From positions 1-16,434 of the forward strand of contig JACDBF010000268.1 in the NCBI GenBank assembly GCA_013695055.1: DNA of 16,434 nucleotides, written 5' to 3'. Origin of the DNA: Actinomycetota bacterium (GTDB taxonomy: Bacteria > Actinomycetota > CADDZG01 > WHSQ01). Below the pieces are notes generated by a model. That model had not been told where the DNA came from. It saw nothing but the letters and a program-made list of their open reading frames with translations, and searched no databases. This document shows, one piece after another, positions 1-4,333 of the stretch. Each line of letters begins with the position of its first letter. The first letter of the stretch is position 1. Position numbers and translations under genes: made by a program.

Positions 1-135
1 GGCTTCGAGACCCAAGTGGATCCTGAGGGGATCCTTCCTATAGCCGAACGGCAACGGCGCGCGGCTCATGCTCGTAAGGCCCACTTCACCAAGCTCGCCT
101 TGGCCTCGGCGCGCGCGCGCAGGCGTGCCCCATGA
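1..135 (+). CDS. C-terminal fragment of a small basic hypothetical protein (5' end off window)
   Basis: Frame 1 is open from the first base to a TGA at 133-135 and gives the last 44 residues of a protein. The tail is strongly basic and alanine/arginine-rich, with ERQRRAAHARKAHFTKLALA followed by an Arg-rich end. That looks like a single amphipathic helix and resembles, from memory, the C-termini of small hypothetical proteins in actinobacterial phages and integrated elements. Its position just before a replication-initiator-like gene on the same strand fits an early or regulatory gene of that element. The start codon and any N-terminal domain lie outside the window, so no function is assigned. 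The codons read as ordinary coding sequence with no internal stop over 44 codons, but the stretch is short. Confidence 0.55.
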   Translation, partial: GFETQVDPEGILPIAERQRRAAHARKAHFTKLALASARARRRAP

Positions 136-204
136 ACGAGCGAAGCCGGCCCGAAGGCCGGCCCCAAGAACCCCGCCAAGAGTCCAGACATCAAGTTTAC
201 AACG

Positions 205-876
205 GTGGTGATCTCAGTGGCTAGCTATTACGAGACCTCCCCAAACCTCCTTGATAAGAAGTTTCGTGCGCTAAGAGGAAAGGATCCCAACGCGCAGCTG
301 GTGTACCTGTATCAGCTGTTTTGTCGGCATCGGAACAGCGAAGGGCTCTTCCTGCTTCCTAAGCCCTACGTCGTGGCTGATACAGCGATGAGGCTCGAGG
401 AAGTGCACAGAGCCTTCGAGGCCTTGCAGGAGGCCCAAGTGATCGACTACGACGTTGAGAACGAGATCATCCTCGACCGTCAGGCTCTGAAGTTCCTTCA
501 GCCGAGAGGGCCAAAGCAAATCACTGGGGCAGTTCGCGTCTGCATAGAGCAACTGCCCAAGACACGGCTGAAAGCCGAACTCCTCAAGCTTGCGTACATT
601 TACGCAAAGGACTTCGCAGACGCCATCGTGGAAGCGGATGGTGCGCTTGCTCACCAAGCCCTTCCTGACCCTGGGGGCCATACCCCTTCGATACCCCTTC
701 CTAACCCTACCGATAGGCTGAGAAGAGAAGAGCTAAGTGCTAAGCAGTTAAGGGATAAGAGAAGAGAAGAGCCCGAGACTCAGGTTTCAGACTCAGGCTT
801 CGAAGCTTTCAAGATTGCAAAGCAGCACCTTGTCGATAATTTGGGTGCAGAGGTTGTCCAAGAGGTACGGCGATGA
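205..876 (+). CDS. Winged-helix phage replication initiator-like protein
   Basis: A 223-residue protein. Residues about 15-100 read like the winged-helix N-terminal domain of phage replisome-organiser/initiator proteins: DKKFRALRG, then LVYLYQLFCRHRNSEGLFLL, then a recognition-helix-like stretch (MRLEEVHRAFEALQEAQVI), and a beta-wing ending in LKFLQP. The second half is variable, with a Pro-rich linker (about 150-170), then a very charged Arg/Glu-rich stretch encoded by repetitive DNA, and a short C-terminal helix. I infer that it binds an origin and recruits the replisome for the mobile element; no catalytic motif is visible. The start is uncertain: GTG at 205, GTG at 208 and GTG at 217 are in frame and none has a good Shine-Dalgarno. 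Base composition is visibly less GC-rich than the operon at the right of the window, consistent with foreign DNA. The TGA overlaps the next ATG (ATGA at 873). Confidence 0.7.
   Translation: MVISVASYYETSPNLLDKKFRALRGKDPNAQLVYLYQLFCRHRNSEGLFLLPKPYVVADTAMRLEEVHRAFEALQEAQVIDYDVENEIILDRQALKFLQPRGPKQITGAVRVCIEQLPKTRLKAELLKLAYIYAKDFADAIVEADGALAHQALPDPGGHTPSIPLPNPTDRLRREELSAKQLRDKRREEPETQVSDSGFEAFKIAKQHLVDNLGAEVVQEVRR
661..797 (+). repeat. Iteron-like cluster of short direct repeats inside the initiator gene (possible origin)
   Basis: Several short direct repeats crowd into about 140 bp. CTTCCTGACCCT (661-672) recurs as CTTCCTAACCCT (697-708). ATACCCCTTC occurs at 680-689 and 691-700, an 11-bp period. 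AGAAGAGAAGAGC occurs exactly at 721-733 and 760-772. GCTAAGT/GCTAAGC is tandem at 732-745. GACTCAGG occurs at 777-784 and 790-797. The stretch between about 732 and 760 is relatively AT-rich. Repeats inside an initiator gene are a known arrangement for phage origins (lambda O type); that this is an origin is inference. Confidence 0.4.
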
Positions 877-1064
877 CCCAACCCCAAGTTGTCCAGCCGG
901 ATCTCTTCTCGTTCCAAGGGCGCGCCGCACCGACTGCGAAACCTCGAGGCAGGCTGCCAACAGCTCCTCCTCTCCGCTCGATCCCGACGACGGCTGGGGA
1001 ACCAACGATCGCCTTGGAGCGGTGCGGGACCACCCACCTCGACGGGCTTGCGTTGCCCCGATGA
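873..1064 (+). CDS. Small hypothetical protein, translationally coupled to the initiator gene
   Basis: A 63-residue open frame whose ATG overlaps the stop of the upstream gene (ATGA, 873-876), the usual sign of translational coupling. The product is proline-rich (about residues 18-40), has one cysteine near the C-terminus, and shows no recognisable domain, signal peptide or membrane segment. Two longer frames over the same DNA (815-1087 and 889-1161) have Ser/Arg/Pro-rich shadow-like composition and no coupling, so this frame is preferred. It could be a small accessory gene of the mobile element or a decayed reading frame. Confidence 0.35.
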   Translation: MTQPQVVQPDLFSFQGRAAPTAKPRGRLPTAPPLRSIPTTAGEPTIALERCGTTHLDGLALPR

Positions 1065-1185
1065 TCCGCCGCCGTGGCCGTGGTTGATGACTAGAGGGGG
1101 GCTATGCGAATCCCCAGCGCATGTCCCTGCAGAGCGTACGCAGGCCTTCCGTCTTCATTAACGGTTCAAACCCAACCAGAAAAAA

Positions 1186-1191
1186 GAGAGG
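1186..1191 (+). promoter_or_regulatory. Shine-Dalgarno that fixes the TerS start
   Basis: GAGAGG lies 5 nt before ATG 1197. The frame is open further upstream to an ATG at 1104, but those 31 extra residues do not resemble the family and that ATG lacks a comparable site, so translation is placed at 1197. Confidence 0.6.
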
Positions 1192-1196
1192 TACTC

Positions 1197-1553
1197 ATGG
1201 CAGATAAAGCGCCGCCGGGACTCGGGCCACGAGCCCGCAGATTATGGCGAGATCTTCAGGCCGCGTGGCAATTCAGCGCCGATGAGGCTGCGATTTTGGA
1301 GCTCGCCGTCCAGGCTTTAGACCGCTGCGACAAGGCCCAGGAGCTCCTCGTGGCGGAGGGGCTGGTCGTAAAGGATCGCTTTGGCCAGCCTCGTGAGCAT
1401 CCAGCAGCGAGCATCCGCACAAGCGCCGAGGCCTCGTGTGCGCGCTTGCTTCGTCAACTCGGGCTAAGCCGCGAGGCCCAGCAGGCTTTGCGGAACGAGA
1501 ACATTAGGACGGGCCTAATTAAGACTCACTCCACTCGAAGGAGGCGCGCGTGA
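1197..1553 (+). CDS. Phage terminase small subunit, P27 family
   Basis: 118 residues. Recognised from the P27/Terminase_4 pattern: an N-terminal PPGLGPRARRLWRDL stretch, a helix with LELAVQALDRCDKAQELL, then the diagnostic GLVVKDRFGQPREHPA block (about residues 56-71), followed by a RLLRQLGL helix. TerS recognises pac/cos DNA and hands it to the large terminase for packaging. The start is chosen at 1197 because of the Shine-Dalgarno at 1186-1191. The stop overlaps the next GTG (GTGA). No large terminase (TerL), portal or capsid gene follows. A TerS without TerL occurs in phage satellites, which use TerS to redirect helper packaging, but also in eroded prophages. The family call is firm; the role in this element is inference. 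Confidence 0.88.
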   Translation: MADKAPPGLGPRARRLWRDLQAAWQFSADEAAILELAVQALDRCDKAQELLVAEGLVVKDRFGQPREHPAASIRTSAEASCARLLRQLGLSREAQQALRNENIRTGLIKTHSTRRRRA

Positions 1554-1822
1554 GCCCGATACCCCGGCCGCCGGAGCCGCCCTCGGGGGCCGCGACGATC
1601 ACCACCCGCCGCGAGCTCCTCGCGGCTCTAAGAATCGCTCAGGGGCAGCTGCTAGCCGTCGATGACAGGGCGTTCATGGCCGCGCAGGATGCTCGCAGGC
1701 GGCGCGCCAGCCGCGACTACCTCAAGCACGCCCTCACTAAAGGATTACTTGCCGGCGAGGCGAAGGACGACGCCGAGAAGATGCTGCTCGTGGAGGCCAT
1801 GCGGGAGGCGCGGGATGACTAA
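1550..1822 (+). CDS. Small hypothetical protein downstream of TerS
   Basis: 90 residues from a GTG that overlaps the TerS stop by 4 nt (GTGA, 1550-1553), with a strong Shine-Dalgarno AAGGAGG at 1538-1544, so both translation and coupling are well supported. The N-terminus is proline-rich (about residues 4-12). The rest is a predicted all-helical, highly charged protein with a basic run (DARRRRASRDYLKHAL, about 47-62) and an acidic C-terminus. No domain is recognised. As a member of the TerS operon it may be a packaging accessory or DNA-binding helper, but nothing in the sequence proves that. It overlaps the next gene by 8 nt. Confidence 0.65.
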   Translation: MSPIPRPPEPPSGAATITTRRELLAALRIAQGQLLAVDDRAFMAAQDARRRRASRDYLKHALTKGLLAGEAKDDAEKMLLVEAMREARDD

Positions 1823-1991
1823 CTTCGAAGCGCAGAAAGAGGCCCTCCGAGAGGCACACGCGCGCATGGCGCTCGTCTTGGCAAGGTTCAGTTCATACGT
1901 CGATCGGCGCGCGGCCGAGGGCGACGTAGAGGCGATCACGCTGGTCGCCGAGGTCGCCGAGGCGCACGGCCAGTGTCTAGTTCTGGATTAG
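1815..1991 (+). CDS. Small helical hypothetical protein, last gene of the mobile-element operon
   Basis: 58 residues from ATG 1815, which lies inside the end of the previous gene (overlap 1815-1822). The open frame extends upstream to 1662, but that part is a shadow of the previous gene, so the overlapping ATG is chosen. The product looks like a helical hairpin: one helix about residues 3-28 (NFEAQKEALREAHARMALVL) and a second about 32-52. It has no signal peptide, membrane segment or known motif. It is the last coding sequence before a 200-bp non-coding stretch that leads to the tRNA, so it probably ends the element's operon. Confidence 0.5.
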   Translation: MTNFEAQKEALREAHARMALVLARFSSYVDRRAAEGDVEAITLVAEVAEAHGQCLVLD

Positions 1992-2044
1992 CGCTGCGCT
2001 AGATCGCATTTTCGCAGGCGTAACAATCCGGGGGTGAGACCCCT

Positions 2045-2055
2045 GACTCATAATC
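2045..2055 (+). repeat. 11-bp copy of the tRNA anticodon arm (candidate att core)
   Basis: GACTCATAATC here is identical to 2222-2232 inside the tRNA, covering the whole anticodon loop CTCATAA plus two stem bases on each side. It is preceded by a small GC hairpin (GGGGT 2031-2035, ACCCC 2039-2043). Tyrosine recombinases of phages and islands often use tRNA anticodon arms as crossover cores, so this may be a remnant or secondary att site. The identity does not extend beyond the 11 bp. Confidence 0.4.
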
Positions 2056-2126
2056 TTTCAATAGGACATGGTTTTCCCGCGAAGGTGCTGGTCAGGAGCA
2101 TGCCGTTGACGATTCCCAGGGCAATG

Positions 2127-2142
2127 TTCCACATTTGTTCCA
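2127..2142 (+). repeat. 16-bp repeat, copy 1, left of the tRNA
   Basis: TTCCACATTTGTTCCA matches the copy at 2340-2355 at 15 of 16 positions. The unit contains a doubled TTCCA. The two copies flank the tRNA at comparable distances (about 50-75 bp), which could mean recombinase arm sites or a duplication around an integration event. Confidence 0.5.
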
Positions 2143-2191
2143 CGTTGTGTTGTCAACTGGGGTCCTCTGCGATGATTCAACGAGCAGCTTT

Positions 2192-2265
2192 GGGGGCGTA
2201 GCTCAGTTGGTTAGAGCAATCGACTCATAATCGATCGGCCGCTGGTTCGAGCCCAGCCGCCCCCA
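2192..2265 (+). tRNA. tRNA with CAT anticodon (tRNA-Met or lysidine-type tRNA-Ile2)
   Basis: A complete cloverleaf can be drawn. The acceptor GGGGGCG (2192-2198) pairs with CGCCCCC (2258-2264). The D-arm is GCTC/GAGC (2201-2217). The anticodon stem ATCGA/TCGAT encloses the loop CTCATAA (2219-2235) with anticodon CAT at 2226-2228. The variable loop is 2236-2240, the T-arm GCTGG-TTCGAGC-CCAGC is 2241-2257, and the discriminator A is 2265. The gene does not encode CCA. A fully paired 1-72 G-C argues against initiator tRNA. The anticodon stem and T-arm resemble E. coli tRNA-Ile2 (CAU) at least as much as elongator Met, so the amino acid is left open. The mobile-element genes lie on its 5' side. 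Confidence 0.95.
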
Positions 2266-2339
2266 CTTTAGGGATTTTATGACGGATCTGGGCACAGTCG
2301 CAGTCGTTTTGAGAGGGATTCGATATGAGCAGACAAGGA

Positions 2340-2355
2340 TTCCACAATTGTTCCA
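2340..2355 (+). repeat. 16-bp repeat, copy 2, right of the tRNA
   Basis: TTCCACAATTGTTCCA, partner of 2127-2142 (15/16). This copy contains the 8-bp palindrome ACAATTGT. It lies between the tRNA and the secreted-protein gene. Confidence 0.5.
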
Positions 2356-2400
2356 GGGATTTTCACGCCCTCTGAGATAGGAAATCTTCATCGTGGGCTG

Positions 2401-2407
2401 AAGGAGG
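2401..2407 (+). promoter_or_regulatory. Strong Shine-Dalgarno for the secreted protein
   Basis: AAGGAGG lies 4 nt before ATG 2412. It favours that start over the in-frame ATG at 2421. Confidence 0.7.
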
Positions 2408-2411
2408 ATCT

Positions 2412-3041
2412 ATGGGAAGCATGAAGCAACTGATGAAGTCGGTCGTTGTGGTCTTCGCGTTCGTTCTTGTGTTGCCGGAAACGGCTCTAGCCGCTCCGCC
2501 GGGAAGTACCGTTACCTACACACCCAACTATTCGTACGCGTTCCAGAACATCTATACGACCGCGGAAGGCATCAACTCGGCTACGGCTTCGGCCAGCAAG
2601 TCGGGTCTCCTGAAGGTGAGCTCGTCTGCAGATTGCACCACCGTGCCGCTCTGCAAGGATGCGACAGCCCAGGGCTTCGCCAGCGCGGGTGCCACCTACC
2701 GCACTAAGAATGGCGTCTCCCTAAAGGCGATCGCAACCTTCACTGTGACTGACTCGTTCCTCAACGGGGGTCCGGGTTCGTTCCAAGGGAACAGGCTGAG
2801 CCTCCATCTCGCCTCGGGCACTGAGCGCAGCGACTGTGACCAAGCAGCCCCTGATGGAGTTTCGTCGGATGCCCCGGTAACTGTCGTCCTGGAATGCACC
2901 TTGGGGCCTGCCGACGGGCCATCGGTCCGCGTCTACGGCTCCGCCTCAACCTACTCCTGGGACGACATCGGAGACTCTTTCGCTGCCACTTCACGATTGT
3001 CGGCAACGCTAGTAAGTCTTCAGGTAGGCCCCCAGGAGTAG
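2412..3041 (+). CDS. Secreted protein of unknown function
   Basis: 209 residues with a clear Sec signal peptide: Lys5 and Lys9, a hydrophobic core at 10-21, and an Ala-Leu-Ala cleavage motif at 25-27, giving a mature start near Ala28. The mature part (about 180 residues) is rich in Ser, Thr, Ala and Gly with alternating beta-like segments. It has four cysteines (75, 81, 142, 162) that could form two disulfides, as expected outside the membrane. No transmembrane anchor, LPXTG signal, lipobox or catalytic motif is seen. The family is not recognised; a beta-sandwich exported protein is the likeliest fold. It has its own Shine-Dalgarno, stands alone between the tRNA and the toxin-antitoxin islet, and is followed by a hairpin, so it is probably monocistronic. 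Confidence 0.8.
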   Translation: MGSMKQLMKSVVVVFAFVLVLPETALAAPPGSTVTYTPNYSYAFQNIYTTAEGINSATASASKSGLLKVSSSADCTTVPLCKDATAQGFASAGATYRTKNGVSLKAIATFTVTDSFLNGGPGSFQGNRLSLHLASGTERSDCDQAAPDGVSSDAPVTVVLECTLGPADGPSVRVYGSASTYSWDDIGDSFAATSRLSATLVSLQVGPQE

Positions 3042-3063
3042 TAGATGCGTGGTTCCCCTGTGC

Positions 3064-3091
3064 GACAGAGGTTGTTCCGGTGTCCTCTGTC
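3064..3091 (+). terminator. Hairpin terminator candidate after the secreted protein
   Basis: A perfect 8-bp inverted repeat GACAGAGG (3064-3071) / CCTCTGTC (3084-3091) with a 12-nt loop, 22 nt after the stop codon. No T-run follows, so intrinsic termination is uncertain. Confidence 0.5.
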
Positions 3092-3215
3092 TGCGGCGCC
3101 GGTCGGTCCAGTTGACGCGCAGGTCCCGCGAGACAACAGTGAATCGGCCCCGATTCGTCTTCAGGGAGGCTAGGCCCCATTGGTCACCGGCGGGCTGTGA
3201 TGGTGCACTTGTTTT

Positions 3216-3248
3216 CCGGCAGGTCCACTCCGCTGCGCTACGTGTCGC
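3216..3248 (+). repeat. 33-bp direct repeat, copy 1, left of the toxin-antitoxin islet
   Basis: This segment, starting CCGGCAGGTCCACTCCGCT, matches 4182-4214 at 29 of 33 positions in the same orientation. The two copies bracket the PIN remnant and the intact toxin-antitoxin pair. They could be a dispersed genomic repeat, or the footprint of the event that placed the islet here. Confidence 0.5.
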
Positions 3249-3254
3249 AGTCTG

Positions 3255-3490
3255 TCATGCAAGCAGCGTCGCTACCCCATAGCCGCCCAGCCGCGGGTCG
3301 CGCGTAACGATCGTCAGCCCTTCGGCCAGCGCTTGTGCCACCAGCATGCGATCGAACGGATCATCGTGGTGGCGCGGCAGAGTCCCGGCCGAATACACGT
3401 GACCGATCGTTATCGAAAGGGGCTCGAAGCGGTTGAGCTCGTTGATTCAAGGTTTCTTCACTCGACAGCAGCGGGATATCCAGATATCCT
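3255..3490 (-). pseudogene. Frameshifted 3' remnant of a VapC-like PIN toxin
   Basis: Read on the minus strand, 3446-3255 is open for 63 codons to a TGA and gives a typical PIN C-terminal half: ELNRFEPLSI, then HHDDPFDRMLVAQALAEGL, TIVTRD and a YGV ending. It contains the family's late acidic residues (in PFD and TRD). The frame is closed upstream by a TGA at 3449-3447. Homology-like sequence continues in the next frame (YLDIPLLSSEETLNQ, about 3493-3448), so a 1-nt frameshift separates the halves. The N-terminal half with the first catalytic Asp and the Glu is absent; the sequence runs into the antitoxin gene on the other strand. It is thus a dead fragment of a second toxin-antitoxin locus, cut when the present pair arrived or when the region rearranged. 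Confidence 0.75.
3474..3489. promoter_or_regulatory. Palindromic operator candidate for the toxin-antitoxin operon
   Basis: A perfect 7-bp inverted repeat GGATATC-CA-GATATCC ends 9 nt before the antitoxin ATG. Ribbon-helix-helix antitoxins bind such short inverted repeats to autorepress their operon. It occupies the place of a Shine-Dalgarno, so binding could also block initiation, and no good ribosome site is visible. It lies inside the end of the PIN remnant. Confidence 0.6.
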
Positions 3491-3498
3491 AACAGCGA

Positions 3499-3747
3499 AT
3501 GGCAAAGATTCTCGTATCGCTGGACGACAAACTATTGGCGCGCATTGACAAGGCAGCTCGCGCCCTGGGCCTGAACCGCAGTGCCTATCTCTCGCGCGTT
3601 GCGGCTCGAGAGGTCGACGCATCAGGCGGACCCGGTCGCGCGGCGGCGGCACGCCGCGCTCTCCGCCGGATCGACAAGCTGTTCGCCGTCAACCAGCACC
3701 AGGGGGACGTCACCAAAGCAGTGCGACAAGAGCGGGACTCTCATTGA
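3499..3747 (+). CDS. vapB: Ribbon-helix-helix antitoxin (VapB-type)
   Basis: 82 residues. The N-terminal 40 residues form a classic ribbon-helix-helix/CopG pattern: a beta strand AKILVSLDD, helix A LLARIDKAARALG, then NRSAYLSRVAARE as helix B. The RHH dimer is expected to bind the palindrome at 3474-3489, and the flexible basic C-terminal half (Ala/Arg-rich, about 45-82) to wrap and inhibit the toxin. The gene overlaps the toxin start by 4 nt, so the pair is one operon with antitoxin first, as is usual for type II systems. There is no clear Shine-Dalgarno before ATG 3499. The pairing with a PIN toxin supports the VapB name; RHH is one of several antitoxin folds found with VapC. Confidence 0.85.
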   Translation: MAKILVSLDDKLLARIDKAARALGLNRSAYLSRVAAREVDASGGPGRAAAARRALRRIDKLFAVNQHQGDVTKAVRQERDSH

Positions 3748-4151
3748 ACGAATTCGTTCTCGATGCTTCGGTCGTTCTCAAGTGGTTTGCCGGAGAGGAA
3801 GAGGCCGGCTTCCCCCAGGCCCGAGCGCTGCGAGGCCAGTACGAAAAGGGGCAGTTGCTTGTCGTCGTTCCCTCCCTGATGTTCCTGGAAGTGCTGAATA
3901 TCGCGGGAAGACGGTGGTCATGGGACGAGCCGGCACTGTTTGAGCTTGTCGATGCCCTGGATGAGTTGGGCTTTGACGTTGCCGAGCCAGCGCTTCGATC
4001 GGTTGCGGCTTGGACTGCCCGAGGATTGACTGCCTACGACTCTGCCTACGTGGCTCTCGCGGAGGATCGAGGGAGCTACTTGCTGACAGACGATCAGCAG
4101 GTTCTGGATCTGGCACCCGACTCAGCCCGTCCCCTGGTTGAGGCGAGATGA
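3744..4151 (+). CDS. vapC: PIN-domain toxin VapC (predicted ribonuclease)
   Basis: 135 residues, a full-length single PIN domain. The four acidic positions expected for metal binding are all present: Asp7 in FVLDASVVLKWF, Glu49 in MFLEVLN, Asp99 in TAYDSAYVALAE and Asp116 in LLTDDQQ. VapC toxins are Mg/Mn-dependent endoribonucleases that cleave tRNA or rRNA and stop growth when the antitoxin is lost. The start is TTG at 3744, overlapping the antitoxin TGA (TTGA), so toxin translation depends on re-initiation at a weak codon, which would keep toxin below antitoxin. No frameshift or missing motif is seen, so the toxin should be active. A hairpin follows 3 nt after the stop. Confidence 0.9.
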   Translation: MNEFVLDASVVLKWFAGEEEAGFPQARALRGQYEKGQLLVVVPSLMFLEVLNIAGRRWSWDEPALFELVDALDELGFDVAEPALRSVAAWTARGLTAYDSAYVALAEDRGSYLLTDDQQVLDLAPDSARPLVEAR

Positions 4152-4154
4152 ACT

Positions 4155-4174
4155 ACCGCCGGTACTCCGGCGGT
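4155..4174. terminator. Bidirectional hairpin between vapC and the convergent operon
   Basis: A perfect 8-bp stem ACCGCCGG / CCGGCGGT with a TACT loop, 3 nt after the vapC stop. The large minus-strand operon ends 160 bp to the right (4334) and points toward it, so the hairpin may serve both. There is no T-run on either side. Confidence 0.55.
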
Positions 4175-4181
4175 TCGATCC

Positions 4182-4214
4182 CCGGCAGCTCCACTCCGCT
4201 TCGCTGCGGGTCGC
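4182..4214 (+). repeat. 33-bp direct repeat, copy 2, right of the toxin-antitoxin islet
   Basis: Partner of 3216-3248 (29/33 identical, same orientation, 966 bp apart). This copy contains a small CCGC/GCGG hairpin that the first copy lacks. It lies in the 182-bp gap between vapC and the end of the antiporter operon, where no gene is seen. Confidence 0.5.
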
Positions 4215-4333
4215 GGCGCCACCTCGACCGGGAAGCCACTCACCGCCGGGCAGCCCCACTCCGGTAGCTTCCACCAATTGCTAGAAACGAGATACTCGGG
4301 ACCGCCGAACTCGCCCCGGCCACTCGACGGGCG

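Noticed and set aside
132..224. 30-codon ORF starting at an ATGA overlap with the first gene's stop
   Set aside because: Too short, Pro/Arg/Glu-rich low-complexity product, and it runs into the start of the initiator gene; no independent support.
1061..1161. Chain of mini-ORFs (1061-1087, 1087-1161) linked by ATGA/TGATGA overlaps
   Set aside because: 8 and 24 residues with no composition or ribosome-site support.
2050..2137. 28-codon minus-strand ORF (MWNIALGIVNGMLLTSTFAG...) preceded by a TTGACA
   Set aside because: The peptide looks membrane-like but is very short, has no Shine-Dalgarno, and its start falls inside the 16-bp repeat; chance is likelier.
2203..2391. 62-codon minus-strand ORF ending in an LGSNQRPIDYESIALTN-like peptide
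   Set aside because: It is the antisense translation of the tRNA; this peptide pattern is a well-known annotation artefact over tRNA genes.
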